NCBI GenBank assembly: GCA_902604715.1
Contig: CACLAD010000014.1
Coordinates: forward strand, 1 to 32,325
Direction: 5' to 3'
DNA: 32,325 bases
From: an uncultured Bacteroidota bacterium
GTDB lineage: Bacteria; Bacteroidota; Bacteroidia; Flavobacteriales; Flavobacteriaceae
Program-made: the position numbers and the translations under genes
In this document: positions 24,560-32,325 of the stretch, in pieces
How positions within the stretch are numbered: the first letter of the stretch is position 1
How the letters are laid out: the number at the start of each line of letters is the position of its first letter
Notes under the pieces: generated by a model
Seen by the model: only the letters and a program-made list of their open reading frames with translations
Database searches by the model: none
Told to the model about the DNA's origin: nothing

Positions 24560-25867
24560 ATGTCTGAAGAAATAACAGGTTTTTCAAAACTATCAAAAGA
24601 TGAAAAAATTGAATGGTTAACCAGTACATGCTTTCAAAATAGTGATTCAGCAAAAAACATACTTACCCAATATTGGAACTCTGACAGCAACCTCCAAAAG
24701 TTGCATGATGAATTTTCTGAAAATACAATTTCAAATTATTATTTACCATTCGCAGTTGCCCCTAATTTCCTTATTAATGAAAAAATTTATTCGGTACCAA
24801 TGACTATTGAGGAAAGTTCGGTAGTTGCAGCTTCTAGTAAAGCTGCAAAATTCTGGATGAAGCATGGCGGCTTTAAAGCTGAAGTAATCAATGAAGAAAA
24901 AATTGGTCAGGTACATTTCATTTTTCACGGAGATAAAAAAATAATTAGTGAATACTTTGATTTTGTAAAGCCATTATTATTTAAAAACTCTAAGTATTTA
25001 ACCAAAAAGATGGAATCAAGAGGGGGAGGTATTAATGATATTAAATTAATAGATAAAACATCAGATTTAAGTGGATATTTTCAGATTTTTAGCACATTTA
25101 ATACGGTTGATGCCATGGGTGCAAACTTTATAAATTCGTGCTTAGAAGATTTTTCGAAAACTTTTTGTAATTCAATCACAAAATTTAACAGAAAAGAGTT
25201 AAAAGAGAAAGATGTTGAAATTATTATGAGTATTTTATCAAATTATGTCCCAAACTGTATTGTTAAATCCTCCTTAAGCTGTAGTGTTTCAGAACTGAAC
25301 AAGCTTGAACCTGAAACCAAAAATTTTGCCAGCAGATTCGTTAAAGCAGTAGAAATTGCAAATAATGATATACACAGAGCTGTAACACATAATAAAGGGA
25401 TTATGAATGGGGTTGATGCCGTTGCAATAGCCACTGGAAATGATTTTAGAGCAATTGAAGCAGGTGCACATGCTTATGCATCAATAGGAAAATACAAAAG
25501 CTTGTCAAATGCCTATATTGAAAATGAAATATTCTATTTTGAATTGAAATTGCCATTAGCAGTAGGAACTGTAGGTGGTGTCACTAATTTACATCCTTTA
25601 GTTAAATTAGCCCTAAACATATTAGAAAATCCAAATACTAATGAATTAATGAATATAATTGCCTCCGTTGGACTTGCACAAAATTTTGGTGCATTAAGAT
25701 CCCTGGTTACATCTGGAATACAAAAAGGACATATGAAGATGCATTTGACTAATTTATTGAACAAACATAAAGCATCTGAAAAGGAAAAAGAACAAGCCCT
25801 TGTGTATTTTAAGGATAAACTAGTGAGCAGTTCGAGTGTTGAAAATTTTATAAAAAATATTCGATAA
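24560..25867 (+). CDS. mvaA: Hydroxymethylglutaryl-CoA reductase, class II
   Basis: The enzyme interconverts HMG-CoA and mevalonate, here most likely in the synthetic direction for isoprenoids, since a GHMP kinase gene follows directly. The 435-residue protein is of the bacterial class II type: VPMTIEESSVVAASSKAAK with the catalytic Glu (84/85), DAMGANFINS, NKGIMNGVDAVAIATGND with catalytic Lys and Asp, PLAVGTVGGVTNLHP, and GHMKMH near the C-terminus with the catalytic His. It stops at 25867 and the next gene starts at the following base. Family members of this length are often named 'degradative' by databases; context argues otherwise. Confidence 0.95.
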   Translation: MSEEITGFSKLSKDEKIEWLTSTCFQNSDSAKNILTQYWNSDSNLQKLHDEFSENTISNYYLPFAVAPNFLINEKIYSVPMTIEESSVVAASSKAAKFWMKHGGFKAEVINEEKIGQVHFIFHGDKKIISEYFDFVKPLLFKNSKYLTKKMESRGGGINDIKLIDKTSDLSGYFQIFSTFNTVDAMGANFINSCLEDFSKTFCNSITKFNRKELKEKDVEIIMSILSNYVPNCIVKSSLSCSVSELNKLEPETKNFASRFVKAVEIANNDIHRAVTHNKGIMNGVDAVAIATGNDFRAIEAGAHAYASIGKYKSLSNAYIENEIFYFELKLPLAVGTVGGVTNLHPLVKLALNILENPNTNELMNIIASVGLAQNFGALRSLVTSGIQKGHMKMHLTNLLNKHKASEKEKEQALVYFKDKLVSSSSVENFIKNIR

Positions 25868-26776
25868 ATGTTATTTAAAAGTAACGGCAAAGTCTTGTTG
25901 AGCTCTGAATATTTAGTCATGGACGGAGCAAAATCGATTGCATTACCTGCAAAACTAACCCAAGATTTATCAGTTTCTGAATGTGATAAAAATACGATTG
26001 AATGGCAAAGTTTTGATAAGCATGACAATCTATGGTATGAAGATAGGTTTATAGTAGAGAATAATAATATTGTAAACCTGGGTAAAGAAAATATAATTTC
26101 TGAAAAAATTATATCACTACTTAATCATATTATTAAAAAAAATAATCTAAAAAGTATTTTAGGAAATAAGTTTGTTGCAAAACTCAATTTTGATAAAGAA
26201 TGGGGATTAGGATCGTCTTCAACTTTTGTAAATAATCTTGCTAAATGGGCAAATGTAGATCCTTATAAATTATTGTTCTCTACATTTAAAGGTAGTGGTT
26301 ATGATATTGCATGCTGTGATGTTAATCATCCAATCGTTTATAATAAAATGGGAAATTCTATTTGTATTAATAAAGCGAATTTTAATCCGCCTTTCATAGA
26401 AAACCTGTTTTTGATTTATCTTGGAAAAAAACAAAACACACAAACTTCCATTGAAAATTATTCAAAAAGTCAATTCAATAAATTTGAGTCAATAAAAAAA
26501 ATAAATAAAATTTGTGATGAATTTTTGAAGTGTAATAATTTGATTCACTTTGAAGAACTTATGCAAGAGCACGAGTTTATAATTTCTAAAGCTATCTCAA
26601 AAAACCCCATCCAAAAGTCAACTTTTATGGGATATAAAGACGGTAAAATTAAAAGTCTTGGTTCCTGGGGCGGTGATTTTATTTTAGTAACAACTAAAAA
26701 TAAAGACCTAACTTATTTTAGAAATATGGGTTTAAATACAATAATTCCCCTAAAAGAAATGGTCTATTTAGGTTAG
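25868..26776 (+). CDS. GYDIA-family GHMP kinase
   Basis: This is a GHMP-superfamily small-molecule kinase. The 302-residue protein has the ATP-binding motif WGLGSSST (112-119), the N-terminal GKVLLSSEYLVMDGAKSIALP, and the name-giving GYDIA motif at 144-148 (KGSGYDIACCD). A late LGSWGGDFILV forms the third GHMP motif. The family is typical of Bacteroidota and adjoins mevalonate genes; it may act as mevalonate or phosphomevalonate kinase, but the exact substrate is not shown by sequence. Its ATG directly follows the mvaA stop (TAAATG). The stop TAG overlaps the convergent ppiD stop (TTAG, 4 bases). Confidence 0.9.
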   Translation: MLFKSNGKVLLSSEYLVMDGAKSIALPAKLTQDLSVSECDKNTIEWQSFDKHDNLWYEDRFIVENNNIVNLGKENIISEKIISLLNHIIKKNNLKSILGNKFVAKLNFDKEWGLGSSSTFVNNLAKWANVDPYKLLFSTFKGSGYDIACCDVNHPIVYNKMGNSICINKANFNPPFIENLFLIYLGKKQNTQTSIENYSKSQFNKFESIKKINKICDEFLKCNNLIHFEELMQEHEFIISKAISKNPIQKSTFMGYKDGKIKSLGSWGGDFILVTTKNKDLTYFRNMGLNTIIPLKEMVYLG

Positions 26777-28935
26777 TAAAAAGTTCCCCTAAAGTCTTCA
26801 ATTTCAGCTTTTTCTTTTAATGCATTGTAAGCTTTATTTCTGACATTACTTGATCTGGTAGAACTGATAATATTAATCATGTTCTGATAATTAGCCAAAG
26901 AAGATGCTTTTCTTCTATCAGTTACATATATATAAAAAACTCCACTGTTTCCGATAATTGCTGCTGATGTAATGTCTTTATTTACACCCATTGCATATCC
27001 TACAACAGCTGGTTCATTTCCAACTCCAGAGATAACAGGATTATTAATATTTACAGATAATGCCGTTTGAACTTCAACATTGTTCTGAGTTGCAATTTCG
27101 TCAAGTGTAGTTGATTTTATACTTTGAATGATTTTTTGTGCTTTTTTTTGATTTTTCACTTTAGGCAATGCCGTAATTGAGGATTTATCATATGACATCA
27201 TTCCATTGTCATTTATGGAGGTTAACATAGCAATTACATAACCTCCTTTTTGTAGACTAAATCTTTTAATATCACCTTTGTCAGTAGTTTCATCATAGGC
27301 CCACCTTACGATACTTCTTTGTTGACCTAACATAGGTATATTCTCATCCAACTCACCAATATTATTGACTGGGTTAATTTTAATATTATTTTCTTTAGAA
27401 TATTCTCTAAAATTTTCCTCGTTAACAGCAATTTCAAATTTTGAGGTAATATTATATACGCTGTCTCTTGTTCTTTCCGATGGTTCGACCTTGACTGCAA
27501 GATTTCCCACCTTGACTGCCTTTTGCTTTTTACCCTGAGATAGAATTTCAATTACATGAAATCCAAAGTCAGTCTCCACTACATCAATGGATCCAACTCT
27601 TTTTTCAAAAGAGAAATCCCTAAATTCAGGTGCAAATCCATCAATGTAAGCAAATTCAATAATTCCATCATTTTCATTACTTACCTGATCAGTGGATAAG
27701 CTTAACAAAGAATTAAATTTACCCCTATTTGATTTTAAAACATTAGAAACACTATCAGCTGTCTTTTTTGCCTGTTCTTTTGATTTAGTAACGTCAGGAC
27801 CGCTTCTAAAAGAACCCATGTAAGGAATTAATATGTGTCTTACCTTGGCAGAGTCCGCTATAAATTTTGAATCAATTAACTTAGTTGCTTTAACAAATCC
27901 ATTTTCGTTGTAAGGACCATAAACCTCACCTTTATTGAGATTATAGATATTTTCGGCAAAAGAGGGTGATAAAGATGATTTAAATATATATGCATCAAAA
28001 AATTTGATAGCAGAATTAATATTTAAAAATTCCTCATTATTTTTTATATTTTTAAAACCTTTATAGGTAATATTTTTTTGAGAATTTGGATCATACTCTT
28101 CTCTATCCTCTAAAAGAGAATTGAGACTTGACTTCGCTTCAGATTTATCTAACCCGGATGGGTTTTCTTCAAACCTAACAAAGATTAAATCTCTGGAAGG
28201 ATCGGAAGAATAATTATTTTCGTTTTGGTTAATATAGTCTGTTACCTCAGATTTTGAAACTTTAATATCGTTATCTAAAACTTTTGTAAATGGAATTTTA
28301 ACATATTTAAAGTCCACAACATCATTTGAATTAAAGTAATCTTCTTCGCCCTCAAACAATGCTGTATTAATCCCAGCATCAACCAATCTATAGTACATCT
28401 CCTCTAATCCGATTGCTCCGATATTTTCTTCAAAGTTGTTCCATGACTCGTAATTTACTAAGGAACCTTGTAATTCCATTGTCTCAGGGGATATCTCTTT
28501 AAGATTAGAGATGAATTGATTTAACTTCGATTCATCAAATTCGCCATTACTATCTTGAAAGTCCTGAAAAGCTAGCAGATTAGTCTTTAAAAAATCCCTC
28601 ATCATTTCTCTTTCAATTTGAATACCAATTTTCTGATATTCAGATTGTAAAACAAGTTTTTTTAGCTCCGAATTCCATATTGAATTCATAGCTTGAATTG
28701 ATGAGCTAGAACCCCTATTCTGCTTTTCAAGATTATCAACCTTTTGCATAAAATCAGCCCGATCCATCTCAATTCCGTTGACAACTGCAACACGACTCTG
28801 ATTAAATTCATCTCCTTTGAAAACATCTGTAACGGTACCTGTACCTGTTGAAAATACAAATGCAAATAGAGCTAATCCAATAACACTTATTAATGCTACA
28901 GGTCCAAGAGCTCTAATTTTTCCTAAAACTGCCAT
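26773..28935 (-). CDS. PpiD-like peptidyl-prolyl isomerase / membrane-anchored foldase
   Basis: This foldase is anchored in the inner membrane and works on newly exported envelope proteins. The 720-residue protein has one N-terminal membrane helix (about 11-30), a SurA_N-type chaperone region (about 45-240), and a parvulin-type PPIase domain at 363-467 (AKVRHILIPYMG ... VGSIDVVETDFGFHVIEIL), then a further C-terminal chaperone part. Length and order fit PpiD of Bacteroidota. It is downstream of lptC in the same direction with a 114-base gap that has its own -7 box, so it can be transcribed apart from the envelope operon. The 3' end overlaps the GHMP kinase stop. Confidence 0.9.
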   Translation of the reverse strand: MAVLGKIRALGPVALISVIGLALFAFVFSTGTGTVTDVFKGDEFNQSRVAVVNGIEMDRADFMQKVDNLEKQNRGSSSSIQAMNSIWNSELKKLVLQSEYQKIGIQIEREMMRDFLKTNLLAFQDFQDSNGEFDESKLNQFISNLKEISPETMELQGSLVNYESWNNFEENIGAIGLEEMYYRLVDAGINTALFEGEEDYFNSNDVVDFKYVKIPFTKVLDNDIKVSKSEVTDYINQNENNYSSDPSRDLIFVRFEENPSGLDKSEAKSSLNSLLEDREEYDPNSQKNITYKGFKNIKNNEEFLNINSAIKFFDAYIFKSSLSPSFAENIYNLNKGEVYGPYNENGFVKATKLIDSKFIADSAKVRHILIPYMGSFRSGPDVTKSKEQAKKTADSVSNVLKSNRGKFNSLLSLSTDQVSNENDGIIEFAYIDGFAPEFRDFSFEKRVGSIDVVETDFGFHVIEILSQGKKQKAVKVGNLAVKVEPSERTRDSVYNITSKFEIAVNEENFREYSKENNIKINPVNNIGELDENIPMLGQQRSIVRWAYDETTDKGDIKRFSLQKGGYVIAMLTSINDNGMMSYDKSSITALPKVKNQKKAQKIIQSIKSTTLDEIATQNNVEVQTALSVNINNPVISGVGNEPAVVGYAMGVNKDITSAAIIGNSGVFYIYVTDRRKASSLANYQNMINIISSTRSSNVRNKAYNALKEKAEIEDFRGTFY

Positions 28936-28958
28936 ATTTTTTAAATAAAAGTAGTGGC

Positions 28959-28966
28959 CAAAAGTA
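28959..28966 (-). promoter_or_regulatory. Putative -7 box (TACTTTTG) for the ppiD-like gene
   Basis: Exact TAnnTTTG match on the minus strand ending 23 bases before the ATG at 28935, inside the 28936-29049 gap. A TTGAC lies about 12 bases upstream, closer than the usual -33 distance. Confidence 0.45.
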
Positions 28967-29049
28967 GTATTTTATTGTCAATTAAAAAAAATAATTTTTA
29001 ATCGGATTAAAGAATAGATTTAATTGTAAATCTAAGTTGTTAGTCAAAA

Positions 29050-29574
29050 TTAATCTTCAAGGGATACAAACCCATTAACCTTTAGAAACTTTATTTTGTC
29101 AAAAGACTTGTCCGAATCAAAACCTTTCCCGTAAATGTCTTTGTCTGATGAAACATATCTAAAGTCAAAATTTGTAAATAACCATTCTTCACCTCTATCA
29201 TAGTATAGTTGATCTGAAGTTAATGTATCCATAAGATGTGTTGATACAATAACATTCCCTCTTAAATCTATCAAATCACTATTTGAGTAAGAAATTGCAT
29301 AATCTGCAATAATTTTAGTTTGATTATTATTCTCATCAAATAAAATTACCTCAATCTTAGTCGGAAATTCAAAATACGGAAAATTAGCATTACTAAAATT
29401 TAACATCTTTGGGCTATTTAAGATACTACTAACTATTCCTGAGTCGGTATGAACTGTATTTATTTCCAAAGCTGAGGAAATTGGTATGTCTGCAGCCCTT
29501 AAAAAAGATGTTAGATCCTTTTCTCCATTGCAGGATAAAATTAATACAAGAAAAATCGAAATTAAATATTTCAA
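29050..29574 (-). CDS. lptC: LptC-like LPS export protein
   Basis: LptC is the periplasmic part of the LptBFGC lipopolysaccharide exporter. The 174-residue protein has a lipoprotein-type signal (MKYLISIFLVLILSC, Cys15) in place of a membrane helix, as is common in Bacteroidota. The beta-jellyroll pattern is seen in FPTKIEVILFDENNNQTKIIADYAISY, DLIDLRGNVIVST and LTSDQLYYDRGEEWLFTNFDFRYV, which are typical LptC segments. It starts 3 bases after the TPR gene, in an operon with other envelope genes. Confidence 0.88.
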   Translation of the reverse strand: MKYLISIFLVLILSCNGEKDLTSFLRAADIPISSALEINTVHTDSGIVSSILNSPKMLNFSNANFPYFEFPTKIEVILFDENNNQTKIIADYAISYSNSDLIDLRGNVIVSTHLMDTLTSDQLYYDRGEEWLFTNFDFRYVSSDKDIYGKGFDSDKSFDKIKFLKVNGFVSLED

Positions 29575-29577
29575 GGA

Positions 29578-30954
29578 CTATAGATTAGGTACTTTTACAG
29601 ATCTACCAATCCAACAAGAAATTTCTATTACTTCACCCTCTCTACCTGATGAAAAGATTTCAGATTTTTGAGGTGCTTTTGCTTCATAATTTCTGGAACT
29701 CTTGAGAGCGGCACTTTTTAAAGTACCGTCAACTCTGGATGCCTTCATAGCTTCCTTAGATGCAAGCCAATAAACTGCTCTTTGACTAAAGTTATCTGCA
29801 CCGCAATTTTTTGCACTAGATGCATACATCTGGGCAATTGCTAAATATGACCTTCCCATTGATGGATTAAACCCAAGAGCTTGCATGTAATATGACCTTG
29901 ACCTTGAGTAAAGTCCATTCTTTCTAAAGTTTGTAGCTATTCTAAACAATATCTTAGCTTTTTCATAGGAGTCGGTTTCCAATTCGATTGCTTGATTGTA
30001 GAATACCAATGCTTCTGATGAATTTCCTTGTTTGTCTTTAATAGTCCCTAAATAATAGGCTGTTGATGCATTGGGTTCTAATTCATTTTTTTTCTGAACA
30101 ATTTTGACAAATAGTTGAGATTCATCACATTCCTTGCCATACAATCTATTCATTGCCCTACTTAACCATTTACCATCGTCTTGATTAGCATCAAAATTAT
30201 TTTCATAAAGTGGTATTAAATTTTCACAATTACCTCTATCGCCTAAATCTTTTTCCATTCCCTTAGATATCTGGTCATATGCCTTTAAAAAACTATTGTA
30301 CGATTTGATACGTCTCTGGTCTTTTGCTGAAATAGAAACTTCTTCATCAGATGAGCCAACAAATTTATTAACCTTGTTGGTGTAATTCTTAATTTCTTTT
30401 TCAACTTTTTCAGAAATCTCATCATATTTGGTAAACAAATCCTCCGCACTTTTTAGATTTTCATCATAAAGTTGAACAATTAATTTAAAATAGGTATATA
30501 AATTTTTGGGATTATTAAACGAACTTAAGTCCTCGTTGTAAGCTCTATCAAAATTTGAATAAATTTCAGAATTACTTAGACCAAAATCATTCTTATTATC
30601 ATATTGTAATTGTGCAGATTTAGCTAAAATATCGCCAAGAGGGGTCTTGTTAGGAAAATGTTCTCTTTTCTCGTCCCATAATTTCAATAAGTCATTTAAA
30701 TAATTTACTTTTTCCTCAGAAGTTGAGTTTTTAATTTTATGTTTTAATATCCTCTCTCCGTAAACATAAATGGCACTGTTAAACTTTGGACTTCTTTCCC
30801 TAAGTTCCATCCAGGGTTCAAATGCAGCATCATAATTTTTAGCTTTAACATATTCACTGAAAATTGATAAAGCATTAATATCTTGTTCATTGGCTTGTGA
30901 AAATGCATTAACAGATATCAACAACAATAATAAAAATCCTAAAAATTTCTTCAT
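29578..30954 (-). CDS. Secreted TPR-repeat protein
   Basis: The 458-residue protein has a signal peptide (MKKFLGFLLLLLISVNAFSQ) followed by helical repeats. Early TPR-like units lie around 30-70 (YVKAKNYDAAFEPWMELRERSP) and clear ones at about 295-375 (ASTAYYLGTIKDKQGNSSEALVFYNQAIEL, AKILFRIATNFRKNGLYSRSRSYYMQALGFNP). It is conserved in flavobacterial coaX-lptC loci as I recall. It likely scaffolds protein contacts in the periplasm, perhaps linking the outer-membrane protein upstream and LptC downstream; that is inferred from operon position only. It starts 2 bases after the upstream stop. Confidence 0.85.
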   Translation of the reverse strand: MKKFLGFLLLLLISVNAFSQANEQDINALSIFSEYVKAKNYDAAFEPWMELRERSPKFNSAIYVYGERILKHKIKNSTSEEKVNYLNDLLKLWDEKREHFPNKTPLGDILAKSAQLQYDNKNDFGLSNSEIYSNFDRAYNEDLSSFNNPKNLYTYFKLIVQLYDENLKSAEDLFTKYDEISEKVEKEIKNYTNKVNKFVGSSDEEVSISAKDQRRIKSYNSFLKAYDQISKGMEKDLGDRGNCENLIPLYENNFDANQDDGKWLSRAMNRLYGKECDESQLFVKIVQKKNELEPNASTAYYLGTIKDKQGNSSEALVFYNQAIELETDSYEKAKILFRIATNFRKNGLYSRSRSYYMQALGFNPSMGRSYLAIAQMYASSAKNCGADNFSQRAVYWLASKEAMKASRVDGTLKSAALKSSRNYEAKAPQKSEIFSSGREGEVIEISCWIGRSVKVPNL

Positions 30955-30956
30955 AA

Positions 30957-32267
30957 TTAATTATATTTTCTCTTTATGAACCACCTGTCATTAAGAGATA
31001 AACTAAGCTGAAAATTAACAAAATTTTCTTCAACTAAATTTTCATTTGTGGTTCCTCTTTTACCAAATTCAACTGTTGTGTTAACATTTGAAAATAAACC
31101 ACCAGCTGGGATTCCTAGTCCAAATGATATGCCAAATTCATTTATGGATTCATTGTTAATGACTAATCCAGTTTTTTCAGAATAAAATCCAGCCCTGTAA
31201 ACAACTCTGTTCCAAAATTTACTAAATGATGCATAATCAGGGATGTAAAATCCACCAAAAGATATTTTTGATGAATCTTCAAATTCACTGTTTTCAATGC
31301 TAATTAAATCATTTGAAAAGACACTACTGGTTATAGAAGTGTATTCAGCTCCAATAAACCATTTTTTTGGCTTACTAATTCCAAGTCCAAAACTTGTTAC
31401 AGACGGCATTGATAAATAAGTCTTATCTAACCCCAAAGACTCTAGATCAACATTTATTTCATTAACAGGGAACTCAATCTCTGTATTTGGGTTTATCACA
31501 ACCGAAGCAAATGTTCTACTATTCCTTGAACTTAAATTATAATCAGGGGAATGTGCGAGTGAAGCATGTAATTCAAGATTTTCAGTTATTCCTCCTCTAA
31601 ATATTAAACCAAAATTGAAATTAACTCCACTCAGATCAGACCTATTTTGTTCTCTTGATTGGTAATCAAGAGGTAAAGATTCATCATCATATAAATATTC
31701 AAGTGCTGAATTTTGAATATTACCAAAATTATATTTTGCATCAAAACCAATAGCTAGGTTATTAGAAAGCTGGTATGCAAATCCCAAAAAAGCTTTGTTT
31801 AAACCTCCATTTCCAGAGTATTTATACTGAAGCTGGTTATCTAAATTTGACGATTGTAATTTATAACCAACAGATGAAAAAGGAATTATACCAAAACCAA
31901 ACCCAAATTTACCCATTGGAATATTTAAGCCTAGATATTCAAAACTAGTATTAGTAGTTTCAGAACTATTTGCTGAACTTTTAAGGTCAGTTTCAGAGTG
32001 TCCTAATCCAACAGTAAATTTTACAAGTCTTCCCTCATTATTAAATGAAAACATATTTTTTCCAGTGTATGAAGCAGGGTTTCTGAAATTCATATGAATA
32101 CTATCATTATATACGCTAACGCCTCCCATTGCTCTACTTTCAGATGTACCCTTAAAATCAAGAGAACCGATTCCATAGAAGGAATAAGGTGATGAGGTAT
32201 TATTTTGTGATTTAACAGTTAAACACGCAAAGACAAGTGAAAATAGTATATAAAATGTTTTATTCAA
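30957..32267 (-). CDS. FadL-like outer-membrane protein
   Basis: The 436-residue protein has a signal peptide (MNKTFYILFSLVFACLTVKSQ), then NTSSPYSFYGIGSLDFKGTSESRAMGGV, the N-terminal pattern of FadL/OMPP1-like proteins of Bacteroidota, and many amphipathic strands (LGLNIPMGKFGFGFGIIPFSSVGY, FLGFAYQLSNNLAIGFDAKYNFG). It should be an outer-membrane barrel, possibly for hydrophobic molecules. The start is TTG at 32267, immediately after the coaX stop (TAA TTG); no ATG gives a complete signal peptide. It heads the TPR-lptC part of the operon. Confidence 0.85.
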   Translation of the reverse strand: MNKTFYILFSLVFACLTVKSQNNTSSPYSFYGIGSLDFKGTSESRAMGGVSVYNDSIHMNFRNPASYTGKNMFSFNNEGRLVKFTVGLGHSETDLKSSANSSETTNTSFEYLGLNIPMGKFGFGFGIIPFSSVGYKLQSSNLDNQLQYKYSGNGGLNKAFLGFAYQLSNNLAIGFDAKYNFGNIQNSALEYLYDDESLPLDYQSREQNRSDLSGVNFNFGLIFRGGITENLELHASLAHSPDYNLSSRNSRTFASVVINPNTEIEFPVNEINVDLESLGLDKTYLSMPSVTSFGLGISKPKKWFIGAEYTSITSSVFSNDLISIENSEFEDSSKISFGGFYIPDYASFSKFWNRVVYRAGFYSEKTGLVINNESINEFGISFGLGIPAGGLFSNVNTTVEFGKRGTTNENLVEENFVNFQLSLSLNDRWFIKRKYN

Positions 32268-32325
32268 TTAATTTTTATTTAGGTTTAGAATGCAATTGAG
32301 GCCTTCTAAGATAAAATTTTGATTC
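32268..32325 (-). CDS. coaX: C-terminal end of type III pantothenate kinase (partial)
   Basis: Only 18 codons and the stop are inside the window: NQNFILEGLNCILNLNKN then TAA at 32268-32270. This matches the usual CoaX tail '(N)LVLxGLNxILEYN' in Flavobacteriia, and the position directly before the FadL-like gene agrees with the gene order I recall there. CoaX phosphorylates pantothenate, the first step of coenzyme A synthesis. The evidence is short, so the call rests partly on context. Confidence 0.6.
   Translation of the reverse strand, partial: NQNFILEGLNCILNLNKN

Noticed and set aside
25534-26028. 164-codon minus-strand open frame across the mvaA/GHMP kinase junction
   Set aside because: It is antisense to two well-supported genes, has no recognisable motif, and its sequence follows from the codon use of the opposite strand.

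Overview
The window is AT-rich, gene-dense DNA from a member of Bacteroidota, most likely a marine, streamlined Flavobacteriia. The evidence is a type IX secretion (T9SS) sorting domain, SprB-era style outer-membrane and surface proteins with typical Bacteroidota modules, a GYDIA-type GHMP kinase beside a class II HMG-CoA reductase, a putative porin of the Porin_10 type, several -7 boxes of the form TAnnTTTG upstream of genes, and little sign of Shine-Dalgarno sequences. Several conserved flavobacterial gene orders are present: prc/oppC-like permease opposite surE-hyp-lpxB, and coaX-OMP-TPR-lptC-ppiD. No tRNA, rRNA, CRISPR array, insertion sequence or phage was seen, and no stretch above 300 bases lacks a gene.

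Left part (1-6.3 kb): the 5' portion of a putative porin on the minus strand; rnhB; a propeller-like lipoprotein gene broken by one extra A in a run of seven; lipB on the minus strand coupled to a 53-residue YqaE/Pmp3 membrane protein (too short for usual ORF calling); and lysS. Middle (6.3-11.9 kb): a plus-strand accessory block made of a small secreted helical protein, a small Smr-like protein, a minimal T9SS cargo, an outer-membrane barrel, a 1040-residue modular fibre/adhesin with alanine-rich repeats, and a second small secreted protein of exactly the same length as the first. The block ends in a perfect 18-bp hairpin and two further inverted repeats.

Right part: a minus-strand glucosaminidase/LysM lipoprotein; a lone urocanate hydratase with a DUF4136-like lipoprotein; the minus-strand prc and permease genes; surE, a small membrane protein and lpxB on the plus strand; a minus-strand secreted thioredoxin and two tandem POT-family peptide transporters; the mevalonate pair HMG-CoA reductase and GYDIA kinase; and a minus-strand envelope operon (coaX end, FadL-like outer-membrane protein, TPR protein, LptC, PpiD-like foldase).

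Most of the window is envelope and housekeeping work. The part least explained by known pathways is the 6.3-11.7 kb surface module. I did not find a clear, wholly new defence or mobile system.
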